This document shows, piece after piece, positions 18,088-26,095 of a DNA stretch of 64,000 bases. The DNA lies in the NCBI RefSeq assembly GCF_002843385.1, contig NZ_MVDE01000004.1, positions 124,001 to 188,000 on the forward strand. Reading direction: 5' to 3'. The position numbers and the translations under genes were made by a program. The notes under the pieces were generated by a model. The model was not told where the DNA came from. It did not search any database and was given only the letters and a program-made list of their open reading frames with translations. Each line of letters begins with the position of its first letter. The first letter of the stretch is position 1. This DNA is from Labilibaculum manganireducens. Lineage in GTDB: Bacteria; Bacteroidota; Bacteroidia; Bacteroidales; Marinifilaceae.

Positions 18088-18674
18088 TAGATGTACAATT
18101 CCAAAAGGGTGACGTAATTTTCAGACAAAATGCTCTTTCTTCAAATATTATCTTTGTAAAAAGTGGATTGGTGAAAATACATATTACCGGTCCTGAGAGA
18201 GAACAAATTTTAAAGATTATTAAAGGCCCTATTTACCTTGGAATCCCTACTACCCTTGGTGATAAGGTGAATCATTATTCTGCCACAGCATTAATGGAAA
18301 CAAGAGTTTGCTTTATTGGTTTAGACTCTTTTAAAGATTTTATTGCATCAAACAGCGATTTTGCCTACGAAATAATCACCGAATTATGCAAGAATGAATT
18401 AGGGCATTTTGATCATTGTGTAAATCAAGTGCAAAAGCAAAGCCAGGGAAGAATTGCCGAAGCTCTTTGCTTTTTTGCTGAAGATATTTTTGACGAGCCA
18501 AATTTTTCACTACCTCTCTCCCGACAGGAATTTGGTGACTTAACCGGCAATTCAAGAGAAAGTGTTTCCCGGATACTTGCCAATTTAAATAGCGATGGTG
18601 TAATATCATTAAATGGGAAAAACATACATATTTTGGATATGGAACGCCTGAAAAACATCAGGAAAAATGGTTGA
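18088..18674 (+). pseudogene. 5'-truncated Crp/Fnr-family regulator
   Basis: The frame contains a recognisable cyclic-nucleotide-binding fold (VQFQKGDVIFRQNALSSN, then IFVKSGLVKIHITG) and a complete Crp-type helix-turn-helix (LSRQEFGDLTGNSRESVSRI). It is open from 18000, but family similarity begins only around residue VDVQF (near 18088), and no ATG precedes it. A TTG at 18168 would cut into the sensing domain. The first 30-40 residues normally present are replaced by sequence shared with the opposing membrane gene. It is most likely a remnant, though the DNA-binding half could still be expressed. Confidence 0.6.
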
Positions 18675-18821
18675 ATCTCTATAAAATACCATTCTTAAAT
18701 ATTCATCTACCTGCTCATACAATTCATTCAGATTATTTATTATAAAAGATAAATTCTCCTTACATCATTCTTTACGTCATTTAAATTCGATATCTGGCGA
18801 GCAAACAATTTTGATTTTAAT

Positions 18822-18829
18822 TACATTTG
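18822..18829 (+). promoter_or_regulatory. -7 promoter box for rarD
   Basis: TACATTTG matches TAnnTTTG and ends 28 nt before the rarD start codon. The -33 element is not clear. Confidence 0.45.
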
Positions 18830-18857
18830 CCCAACCAAAGCCACCACACACATATCT

Positions 18858-19760
18858 ATGGAAGATACAAAGAATGCCACAATGGGATATGTATATGCCC
18901 TTCAAGCCTTTTTAACCTGGGGAATACTGCCCATATTCTGGAAATTGCTTTCCAATGTTTCTGCCATAGAAATTTTAGCACATCGAATTTTTTGGTCGTT
19001 TGTATTTCTAATAGTTCTGTTACTGCTGACCCGGAAAAAAAATGTATGGAATTTATTACGGCAAAAGAAAACGCGCAAGAGTTTAATCATATCATCTCTG
19101 CTTATCGGTTTAAATTGGGGATTATTCATTTATGCCGTAAATGCAAAACAAATTGTTGAAGCTAGTCTGGGCTATTATATCAATCCTATTGTAAACGTAA
19201 TACTTGGAATGATTGTTCTTAACGAAAAATTGGATAAGCTGAAATACATTGCGGTATTAATAGCATCGACTGCAGTTATTTACCTAACAATTGATTACGG
19301 AAAATTCCCTTGGATCTCTATTGTTTTAGCCTGTTCTTTTGGTTTATATGGTCTTACAAAAAAGACTGCTGGAATTGAAGCAATATCTGCTCTGGCTGTT
19401 GAAACGCTAATTCTGGCACCATTTGCACTGGGATATATCCTATATAAAATGTGGATTGGAAACGGGGCTTTATTTACCGGCAGTATTTCAACCTCAGGCT
19501 ATTTAATGCTAACGGGAATTGTTACCACTCTGCCATTATATTGGTTTGCAAAAGGAGCACAACGAATTCCACTATCTGCTTTAGGATTTATGCAATACAT
19601 CGCGCCTACCCTAATGTTATTAATTGGCGTATTAATCTACAACGAACCATTTAAACACGAACAACTTATTGCCTTTGGTTTAATCTGGATTGCATTAGCT
19701 CTTTACACAACATCTATAATCAGAAATACAAGAAATAAAATTAAATCGGCAAAACCCTGA
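18858..19760 (+). CDS. rarD: RarD-family EamA transporter
   Basis: A 300-residue, ten-helix drug/metabolite superfamily permease. The opening GYVYALQAFLTWGILPIFWK and the segment QIVEASLGYYINPIVNV are characteristic of the RarD subfamily, with TTLPLYWFAKGAQRIPLSALGF (split here as TTLPLYWFAKGAQ and RIPLSALGF) in the second repeat. It would act in the inner membrane as a metabolite exporter; the substrate is unknown. Its 3' end abuts the convergent DUF4440 lipoprotein gene with a 2-nt gap. Confidence 0.85.
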   Translation: MEDTKNATMGYVYALQAFLTWGILPIFWKLLSNVSAIEILAHRIFWSFVFLIVLLLLTRKKNVWNLLRQKKTRKSLIISSLLIGLNWGLFIYAVNAKQIVEASLGYYINPIVNVILGMIVLNEKLDKLKYIAVLIASTAVIYLTIDYGKFPWISIVLACSFGLYGLTKKTAGIEAISALAVETLILAPFALGYILYKMWIGNGALFTGSISTSGYLMLTGIVTTLPLYWFAKGAQRIPLSALGFMQYIAPTLMLLIGVLIYNEPFKHEQLIAFGLIWIALALYTTSIIRNTRNKIKSAKP

Positions 19761-19762
19761 TC

Positions 19763-20218
19763 CTATTTTCCCAAGCCCTGATTTCCAGAATCAAGTACGT
19801 ATTTCCAATCACCATTTTCATCTTTTTTCCAAACTGAGACATAGGTTCCCTGATACAGGGAATCAACAGTCTGATAAGAATAAGTTCCGTAGGTGTAACC
19901 CAATTCTCCCGATTTTGAAACATCAGCATCCAATGGGCTCCATGTAAATGTAATTTGAGTATCATCTCCTGAAAATTGTTTCTTAATATTTTCTTTTCCT
20001 ACAAGCGGATAATTATTATCCTGAAGCATAACCGCCTCCTCCGACGCATATTTAAAAAAGGCTTTGTTCATTCCATTCTCCAAACAATAATCAGAAAAAG
20101 CCATATCGGTTTCAATTAGTAATTTTTGGTTTTCTTCGTATTCTTCAGATAAATGACAAGAGCTAAAAGTAAAAAGTAAAGCAATCACAATGAGCATACT
20201 ATTGTTGTAATTTTTCAT
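19763..20218 (-). CDS. DUF4440/SnoaL-like lipoprotein
   Basis: A 151-residue secreted lipoprotein. The leader ends at TFSSC with Cys21 as the lipid anchor. The rest fits the NTF2-like cone fold of DUF4440: an N-terminal helix (LIETDMAFSDYCLENGM), then KAFFKYASEEAVML and a final sheet ending YVSVWKKDENGDWKYVLD with its conserved Trp. Such domains bind small hydrophobic ligands or have unknown functions. It is monocistronic. Confidence 0.75.
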   Translation of the reverse strand: MKNYNNSMLIVIALLFTFSSCHLSEEYEENQKLLIETDMAFSDYCLENGMNKAFFKYASEEAVMLQDNNYPLVGKENIKKQFSGDDTQITFTWSPLDADVSKSGELGYTYGTYSYQTVDSLYQGTYVSVWKKDENGDWKYVLDSGNQGLGK

Positions 20219-20337
20219 ATTTTCCTTTTATTAAATACGTTCTAAAAATAAAAGATATCACAAAAAATTACCATTTCTAAAATTCAAAAGGACCAAATTT
20301 ATTCAAACGATAAATTTCAAGCCCTCTTGAATAGAGT

Positions 20338-20374
20338 AAAAAAGCTTGCTCAGAGATTCTGAACAAGCTTTTTT
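20338..20374. terminator. Bidirectional terminator
   Basis: AAAAAAGCTTG pairs with CAAGCTTTTTT around a 14-nt loop, with T runs on both strands. It lies just below the stop of the outer-membrane protein gene on the minus strand. Confidence 0.85.
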
Positions 20375-20400
20375 CTGAATTGATGTATGCAATACCTTTG

Positions 20401-21180
20401 TTAAGGCATTCTAATTGATAATCCTAAACTAATAAAAAAATCCGGAGAAACCTTACTTAATCCAATCCCAGTTGCAAAATCGAGTTGTAAATCATCATTT
20501 ACAGAGTAAGTCATTCCGGCATCCCAACGATGGTCATTTTTTCCTTCTTTAGGAAGAAAACCATATAATTCTGCGAAAGCTCCTAATTTTTCCGATAAAC
20601 TCATCCCTATTACAGCGGTATAAATTCCTACAGCAGTATTGCTTCCCTCAGCACCACTCCAAGCTACCCCTAAGTTACAACCCAACGACATTGCTTCATT
20701 CAGTGAATATTCTCCGTTAACACGAAAATCAGCACCTAAGTATTTATTTTCATAAACGCTTGCTCCGGTTTTTGGAAGCGTAAAAGTGGTCATAATGGCT
20801 AATTTTGGCAACCTTTCGCTTTCCTCCTGTAATTGAAATTTTGCACCAACAACTATTGGAGCAAAACCACTTTCATCAAAACTACCACCATCTAACGAAA
20901 CATTGGTTCCCAAATAAGCAAGTCCTAAACGAAGCTCTATTTTCTCTAAAAGACCATATCGAACCAATGTTGAATTGTACGTTGTGTTGTTGATTTCTGA
21001 ATTGTATTTTTCAAACGAAAAACCGGATTCTATTTGAAATCCTTTCAATGATACAATAGTCGCGGATTCAGTCTGGTCGGGACGATCTGTTACCATATCT
21101 GCCTTCTCCTGAGCAGTTAACCACCCAGAGAACAACACAGCAACAGCTAATAATGATATTTTTTTCATCATGTTTTTCAT
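20401..21180 (-). CDS. Putative outer-membrane beta-barrel protein (phenol-degradation MetA-like)
   Basis: A 259-residue exported protein with signal peptide MKNMMKKISLLAVAVLFSGW cleaved after LTAQ. The mature start MVTDRPDQTESATIV is a hallmark of the MetA-pathway-of-phenol-degradation/transporter family (PF13557), and alternating beta-strands run to the C-terminus. The frame continues open upstream to 21393, but that segment is an interspersed repeat also present near 43636, so the ATG at 21180 is preferred. Function is unknown. Confidence 0.7.
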   Translation of the reverse strand: MKNMMKKISLLAVAVLFSGWLTAQEKADMVTDRPDQTESATIVSLKGFQIESGFSFEKYNSEINNTTYNSTLVRYGLLEKIELRLGLAYLGTNVSLDGGSFDESGFAPIVVGAKFQLQEESERLPKLAIMTTFTLPKTGASVYENKYLGADFRVNGEYSLNEAMSLGCNLGVAWSGAEGSNTAVGIYTAVIGMSLSEKLGAFAELYGFLPKEGKNDHRWDAGMTYSVNDDLQLDFATGIGLSKVSPDFFISLGLSIRMP

Positions 21181-21300
21181 ATGATTATAATTTGTTTTCA
21201 TTTGCCATATAGCCTGTCCCGAACTTGTTTCGGGAGAACTTACCATGCTGAAATAATCATCTCCCTGTGTGTCAAAATCGATTTGGCATGGACGTTTCAT
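21181..21300 (-). repeat. Start-codon-proximal interspersed repeat, copy 1
   Basis: On the minus strand this stretch begins ATGAAACGTCCATGCCAAA, continues TTTTGACACACA and AGCATGGTAAGTTC, and ends AAATTATAATCATATGAAA at the start codon of the outer-membrane gene. It is about 85% identical to 43636-43732, which precedes susD. This copy carries an extra 24 nt (TCCCGAAACAAGTTCGGGA plus CAGGC), a hairpin also found inside the intron relic near 2201. The reading frame runs on into the downstream gene. Confidence 0.75.
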
Positions 21301-21307
21301 ATAATTA

Positions 21308-21535
21308 CTATTCTTTTTGCAATTCTTCAATACACATTCTTGCCTTTTCAGCATCCTCATCTGCAACCAATAATTCCACAGAATCGGGCACACCGCCTAT
21401 TCCAACAATGGTACCTGAACTAAAATCATCTTTCAATAAAGAAGCAATTCCAGCCTCCTCCAATCTTTCCTTATAATACTGCACGTCAATAATCGATCCT
21501 ATAAATACGCAGGTTAGTTCGCTTCCGTCTGTCAT
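21308..21535 (-). CDS. DUF2007 putative signal-transducing protein
   Basis: A 75-residue soluble protein that fits DUF2007: LTCVFIGSIIDVQYYKERLE at the start, the central glycine turn GTIVGIGGVPDSVELLV, and a final amphipathic helix (ADEDAEKARMCIEELQ). The family is related in fold to PII-type small regulators, but no biochemical role is established. A perfect 12-bp inverted repeat lies 57 nt upstream. Confidence 0.8.
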   Translation of the reverse strand: MTDGSELTCVFIGSIIDVQYYKERLEEAGIASLLKDDFSSGTIVGIGGVPDSVELLVADEDAEKARMCIEELQKE

Positions 21536-21591
21536 GATAAGTAATGTTTTAAAGATTTATGTTTCCTAAACCGAAGATATAGAAAACTTTC

Positions 21592-21623
21592 CATATTTCT
21601 AATTTCTATTTATTAGAAATATG
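21592..21623. promoter_or_regulatory. 12-bp perfect inverted repeat upstream of DUF2007
   Basis: CATATTTCTAAT (21592-21603) and ATTAGAAATATG (21612-21623) are exact inverted copies with an 8-nt spacer. There is no T tract, so an operator is more likely than a terminator. Confidence 0.4.
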
Positions 21624-22263
21624 CGACGCATCCATTCTCCATCATCCAGAATATTGATTTTATGAATCTTACAAAAGCAGCCTATTGCAGTGTACTTTTA
21701 CAATCGGGCTAAATAAAATTCATTCTTTGTAACAATTGGCCTGCTTTTCTATGGACATCCTACAATATTTTGTCTCAATTCATCCTAAATGATTGTAACC
21801 GCAGAAGGATAGAAATTAAAAGAAACAAAAAAACATTTAATTTTTGCTATTTTAATCATTTTGACGATTTCCATATTCAGACAAAAAATTCCATCGAATT
21901 GGTAAAAAAGAAGGAAGCACTAGTTCCTGAACCTATGATGGATTTAATCTGCTTCAGGAGTTCTCCGGCGTAATTTTACATGTATAAAGCATGCTCGGGT
22001 ATTTAATGGTTCCGACTCCACCTCTAAAACCGTATTTGGAGAAATAATTCATAATTGGGTTTTAATTAGGTAAATTGATGCTATTCAATTTTTGGTGACA
22101 AAAAGAAACTACTAAAAGAATTTTAATTTAAAACCAATACTTATAAAGCACAACAGATTAATTATCAATAAATTTAGAAACAGAACTAAATTATTAACAC
22201 AAAATTTATTCTTTTCTTTTTTCCTAAAATTAAAATTGATTTAGATAGTTCGAAAAGATACTT
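21624..22263. other. Gene-poor spacer
   Basis: No recognised gene. A 33-codon minus-strand frame (22052-21954) reads peptide-like (starts MNYFSKYGFRGGVGTIKYP), and a 67-codon plus-strand frame overlaps part of it. Neither has family support. The left half looks like decayed sequence, and the right half is an AT-rich promoter region for the receiver protein. Confidence 0.4.
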
Positions 22264-22271
22264 TACATTTG
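22264..22271 (+). promoter_or_regulatory. Promoter of the receiver-domain gene
   Basis: TACATTTG matches TAnnTTTG, with a TTG 25 nt further upstream (22236-22238). It ends 21 nt before the start codon. Confidence 0.5.
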
Positions 22272-22292
22272 ATATAATAAATAATTATCCAT

Positions 22293-22667
22293 ATGAATAA
22301 GGAACAAAATAAACTCATCCTGGTTGTTGAAGATGAAGAATTCAACAGAATATATTTTGAAGAATTACTAAATCAGATCAACTGTAACGTATTAGTTGCT
22401 AATAATGGCATTGAGGCTGTTGATATTTGCCAAAAAAACGATAAGATTGATTTAGTGCTTATGGATATTAAAATGCCATTAATGGATGGATATGAGGCGA
22501 CTAAAAAGATTAAAAAAATCAGACCCAACCTTCCGATTATAGCGCAAACCGCATTCGCTCTGCTTGGCGATAAAAAAAAATCATTGGAAAATGGCTGTGA
22601 CGATTACATTGCAAAGCCTGTAAAAAAGGATATTCTCATTCAATTAATAAGAAAGCACCTGACTTAA
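22293..22667 (+). CDS. Single-domain response regulator (REC only)
   Basis: A 124-residue CheY-like receiver domain with no output domain. The acidic pair is in VVEDEE (12-16), the phospho-acceptor is Asp58 (LVLMDIKMP), the switch Thr lies in AQTAF, and Lys108 (AKPVKK) completes the site. It is close in style to the receiver fused to the hybrid kinase at 59613. Genes of this type relay phosphate within multistep phosphorelays or signal by protein contact. No kinase is adjacent. Confidence 0.92.
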   Translation: MNKEQNKLILVVEDEEFNRIYFEELLNQINCNVLVANNGIEAVDICQKNDKIDLVLMDIKMPLMDGYEATKKIKKIRPNLPIIAQTAFALLGDKKKSLENGCDDYIAKPVKKDILIQLIRKHLT

Positions 22668-22852
22668 ACGAACTAATTCTTATTTTCTGGTTCATGATAT
22701 TTCATGAATTTAATATTGAATCCTTACTAAATTTCGCCCACCTCTCATTAAAATATCACCTTATAAATTAAGAATTTATAACATTTATACTCTTGCAATT
22801 CAGACTAAAAAGTATTTTATTACACCTCAATAGAATTTAAAGAATAAGGAAG

Positions 22853-23734
22853 ATGAGGAGAAGGATTAAAAAGCTGTTGTATGTTTCCGGATTTGCAATT
22901 TTATTACTGGTTACTATCGGATTTGTAATCTTTCAAAAATTCAAAGCTGAATTTGATGATCAGAAAATAATAAATGAATTTCATACTCAAAATATTTTTC
23001 CTCATAGTGAAATGATTCCTTACAAAGGAAATGAAATTCATACCATCTATATTGGTGATTTATCAAAACCTAAAGTTTTATTAATTCACGGTTCTCCCGG
23101 ATATTGGTTCGATTTCAAGTATATTTTTGCAGATAAAACACTTCAAAAAGAATATTGTATAATTTCCTATGATCGACCTGGTTATGGGAAAACCACTGTT
23201 CCTGCACAAAAACACCTTAGCGATCAGGCAAAAGTTGCTGCCGCTGTTCTTAACCATTATGGAAAATCAAATGAAAAATTTACAATAGTAGGACATTCTT
23301 ATGGTGGAGCCGTATTGGAACAAACAATTCTTGATTTTCAAACCAAAATAAGTCACGCCATATACGTTGCACCATGTTTATCTCCTGAATTCCAGAAAGC
23401 GAAATGGTACAATCTTATGATATTAGGTGGCTTAACGAATAAAATATTACCTCTCGAATTGAAAAACAGCAATCTGGAAATGATGGCTTTGGAAAATGAT
23501 TTATGCCTAAACGAAGGAAGATTACACGAAATTAATATCCCTACAAGCTATATACAAGGCAAAAAAGATATTTTAGTGCCTTACCAAACACAAGCCTACT
23601 ACCTTAAATTTCATAAAAATGCAGATCATAAATTGCTCGAAGATTTGAATCATTTTATTCCATGGTCGAATCCGGAACTTATTGTTCAGGCAATAAAAGA
23701 AGCAAATTCGCTGAATAAGTACAGTAAATTTTGA
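22853..23734 (+). CDS. Alpha/beta hydrolase
   Basis: A 293-residue hydrolase anchored by one N-terminal helix (LLYVSGFAILLLVTIGFVIF). The fold is shown by the oxyanion segment LLIHGSPGYW, strand SYDRPGYGKT, nucleophile elbow GHSYGG (Ser149), acid GKKDILVP and the final His in LNHFIPW. The substrate is unknown. msrB follows after 53 nt on the same strand and may be cotranscribed. Confidence 0.85.
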   Translation: MRRRIKKLLYVSGFAILLLVTIGFVIFQKFKAEFDDQKIINEFHTQNIFPHSEMIPYKGNEIHTIYIGDLSKPKVLLIHGSPGYWFDFKYIFADKTLQKEYCIISYDRPGYGKTTVPAQKHLSDQAKVAAAVLNHYGKSNEKFTIVGHSYGGAVLEQTILDFQTKISHAIYVAPCLSPEFQKAKWYNLMILGGLTNKILPLELKNSNLEMMALENDLCLNEGRLHEINIPTSYIQGKKDILVPYQTQAYYLKFHKNADHKLLEDLNHFIPWSNPELIVQAIKEANSLNKYSKF

Positions 23735-23787
23735 ACTGAATCGTTTTTCAATTAACTTTAGAATCATTAAAAATAAGGAGGCGAATT

Positions 23788-24243
23788 ATGAAGAGATATA
23801 TCATTTTACTTGGACTTATCCTTTTTGTTAGTAACAATCTATTAGCACAAAAAGCAATGACAAAAGATAAATACAACGCGCTTAGCGCAGATGAAAAAAG
23901 GGTAATTATTGATAAAGGAACCGAATATCCGGGAACCGGAAAGTATTTACACAATAAAGCAAAAGGTGTTTATACCTGCAAGCAATGCAATGCTGAACTT
24001 TATCGATCGGACAGTAAGTTCGAATCAAATTGTGGATGGCCCAGCTTCGATGATGAGATTGATGGTGCAGTGAAACACATTCCTGATGCAGATGGAAGAC
24101 GTATAGAAATTGTTTGCGCTAATTGCAATGGACACCTGGGTCATGTATTCACTGGAGAGGGATTTACAAAAAAAAATACGCGGCATTGCGTCAACAGCAT
24201 CTCCCTCAATTTCATACCATCGGAGGAGATTAAGAAGAAATAA
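23788..24243 (+). CDS. msrB: Peptide-methionine (R)-S-oxide reductase MsrB, exported
   Basis: A 151-residue MsrB with an N-terminal signal peptide (ILLGLILFVSNNLLA-Q), so it repairs methionine-R-sulfoxide in envelope proteins. Zinc ligands are Cys64-x2-Cys67 and Cys110-x2-Cys113. The signature SNCGWPSF is present, and the catalytic Cys134 lies in TRHCVNSISL, with His where most MsrB have Tyr. No recycling Cys is obvious in the usual place. A terminator follows. Confidence 0.93.
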   Translation: MKRYIILLGLILFVSNNLLAQKAMTKDKYNALSADEKRVIIDKGTEYPGTGKYLHNKAKGVYTCKQCNAELYRSDSKFESNCGWPSFDDEIDGAVKHIPDADGRRIEIVCANCNGHLGHVFTGEGFTKKNTRHCVNSISLNFIPSEEIKKK

Positions 24244-24260
24244 CAGAACATATAATTGTA

Positions 24261-24291
24261 AAAAAGACTTACCTGAGGTAAGTCTTTTTTT
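24261..24291. terminator. Rho-independent terminator after msrB
   Basis: AAAAAGACTTACC pairs with GGTAAGTCTTTTT around a 3-nt loop, 17 nt after the msrB stop. T runs on both strands make it potentially bidirectional. Confidence 0.92.
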
Positions 24292-24572
24292 GCATAAACT
24301 ACTAATACCTACTCTTCCTCCATAAAATATTTCAGCTAAGTTTAGAGGCAATTTCAAAAAAAGATATATCTTCGCGAAAGTTTAAAATTTTAACACGATT
24401 ATTGTTTTTCTGTTTTATTTTAAACATACATATCAGTTTTACAGTTATTTTTCACAACAATAGCTTACTAAAATTAGAAGTTAGAAAGCCTGAACTTACT
24501 CATTCGATTAAAAAATTTGTAAGTTTATCCGAGAATCAATAGCTACACTTACAAGTCCAAAATTTTATTGTC
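24292..24572. other. Intergenic region before the MarC gene
   Basis: AT-rich spacer with no gene seen. TAAGTTTA near 24519 is a one-mismatch -7 box that could serve the MarC-family gene. Confidence 0.4.
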
Positions 24573-25178
24573 ATGAATTTCAATTTTATTCAAATCATCA
24601 CCTCTTCAATGGTTCTTTTCGCAGTAATAGATATTATTGGATCCATTCCAATCATTGTAGATTTAAAGAAAAAAGGAGGTAAAATTGAAGCCCTTAAAGC
24701 AACTCTTGTTGCACTTATTGTACTAATAGTCTTTACTTTTCTAGGTCAGAAACTTCTTGGACTATTTGGAGTTGATATTTCAAGCTTTGCAATTGCAGGT
24801 TCATTTATTCTATTTATTATGGGTGTAGAAATGGCTTTGGGAATCGAGATTATTAAGTATGATGGTCCCAGTGGTGTTTCAATTGTTCCAATCGCCTTCC
24901 CGTTGGTAGCTGGTGCTGGTTCATTTACAACGGTTCTTGCATTGCGTGCCGAATATGCAATGGAAAACCTAATTGTTGCCATTGTGCTAAATATGATATT
25001 TGTTTACATCGTACTGCGGTCAACGAATCTTGTTGAGCGCATTCTTGGCGAAGGTGGAATTCATGTTTTGCGTAAAGTTTTTGGAATTATTTTGCTGGCC
25101 ATTTCGGTAAAGCTGTTTATGACTAACGTAGCAATTCAGATTTATTCCTTATTTCCTTTCTTAAGGGAGGTTCTATAA
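24573..25178 (+). CDS. MarC-family integral membrane protein
   Basis: A 201-residue, six-helix MarC/UPF0056 protein. Helix 1 contains FAVIDIIGSIPIIVDL, the centre reads SSFAIAGSFILFIMGVEMALG, and the loop GVSIVPIAFPLVAGAGSFTT is the family signature. MarC was once linked to multiple antibiotic resistance, but that link has not held up. Some archaeal members are proposed amino-acid transporters. It is located in the inner membrane and is monocistronic or loosely linked to tauE. Confidence 0.88.
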   Translation: MNFNFIQIITSSMVLFAVIDIIGSIPIIVDLKKKGGKIEALKATLVALIVLIVFTFLGQKLLGLFGVDISSFAIAGSFILFIMGVEMALGIEIIKYDGPSGVSIVPIAFPLVAGAGSFTTVLALRAEYAMENLIVAIVLNMIFVYIVLRSTNLVERILGEGGIHVLRKVFGIILLAISVKLFMTNVAIQIYSLFPFLREVL

Positions 25179-25235
25179 CATTTCTCAGAAAGGAATTTTA
25201 AGCATATTTAACGCTCAACATATTTTTGAATCCAC

Positions 25236-25243
25236 TAACTTTG
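25236..25243 (+). promoter_or_regulatory. -7 promoter box for the TauE-family gene
   Basis: TAACTTTG matches TAnnTTTG, 35 nt before the start codon. No -33 element is clear. Confidence 0.4.
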
Positions 25244-25278
25244 TATCATTCAAATACAAATTATTAATTGGTTTCCTA

Positions 25279-26019
25279 ATGCATGACATTACCATAATTC
25301 AGATCATTCTCTGCACTATCGTTATCCTTTCAGCAGCATTTATAAAAGGGATGACCGGTTTTGGATTTGCATTACTGGCAATCCCATTTCTTTCTTTTAT
25401 TTTCCCCATGCAGGTATTGGTTCCTGCCATGAGTTTATTCAATTTAATTACCAGTCTGGTGATTCTGTTTAAACTGCAGGAAAAAATAAGGGCATACTAT
25501 TTTATTCCCATGTTTATTGCTAGTTTAGGAGGAATTCCTTTAGGTATTTATGCTCTTGAATATGTTAGCAGCGATACTTTACGACTTATAACCGGAATTC
25601 TCATTATTCTGTTTTCGATACAAATGTTAGGCAAGGTGAAATTGGCCAAACGCTTTTTAAATTTGCCAATTGTTTTTGCTGGTTTCATAAGCGGTCTTTT
25701 GGGCAGCGCCATATCTGTGGGTGGTCCCCCATTGGTTATTGCAATGAATCGTAAAGGCTATTCAAAGGAAAGGTTCCGTGGTGTATTTGCCTGGTTCAGT
25801 ACTTTTTCAGCCTTTTTCACAACAGCAGCCTTTTTAATGAAAGGCATGATTGAAATGGAATCTGTAAATCTTGCTCTTTTCTGCCTGCCTATTCTATTTT
25901 TTGGATCGCATTTTGGAGCTAAGTTTTCCGGGAAAATTGAGCCTGAAAAATTCCGAAAAATAGTGATTGGGATTAACATCATTACAGGATCCTTCATTGT
26001 GATTTCGAGCCTTATTTAG
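25279..26019 (+). CDS. TauE/SafE-family sulfite/sulfonate exporter
   Basis: A 246-residue membrane protein with about eight helices. Two internal-repeat signatures are visible: KGMTGFGFALLAIPFLSFIFP near the N-terminus (shown as KGMTGFGFALLAIPF) and GFISGLLGSAISVGGPPLVI in the middle. The family exports small organosulfur or organic anions across the inner membrane. It is convergent with the TonB receptor and shares a terminator with it. Substrate not assigned. Confidence 0.87.
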   Translation: MHDITIIQIILCTIVILSAAFIKGMTGFGFALLAIPFLSFIFPMQVLVPAMSLFNLITSLVILFKLQEKIRAYYFIPMFIASLGGIPLGIYALEYVSSDTLRLITGILIILFSIQMLGKVKLAKRFLNLPIVFAGFISGLLGSAISVGGPPLVIAMNRKGYSKERFRGVFAWFSTFSAFFTTAAFLMKGMIEMESVNLALFCLPILFFGSHFGAKFSGKIEPEKFRKIVIGINIITGSFIVISSLI

Positions 26020-26042
26020 CCATCCAAAATTAAGAGCATAAA

Positions 26043-26068
26043 AAAGGATGTTCCTTAGAACACCCTTT
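26043..26068. terminator. Bidirectional terminator between convergent genes
   Basis: AAAGGATGTTC pairs with GAACACCCTTT around CTTA with one mismatch, flanked by A and T tracts. It sits between the TauE stop and the TonB receptor stop. Confidence 0.8.
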
Positions 26069-26095
26069 AAAATTAATTCGATATGGTTGTTGTTA

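Noticed and set aside
21184-21393. N-terminal extension of the outer-membrane protein gene by 71 codons.
   Set aside because: It crosses into the DUF2007 gene in another frame and consists mostly of the interspersed repeat; a normal signal peptide starts at 21180.
21770-21973. 67-codon plus-strand frame in the spacer before the receiver gene.
   Set aside because: No family match, no promoter or spacing support, and it competes with a minus-strand peptide-like frame.
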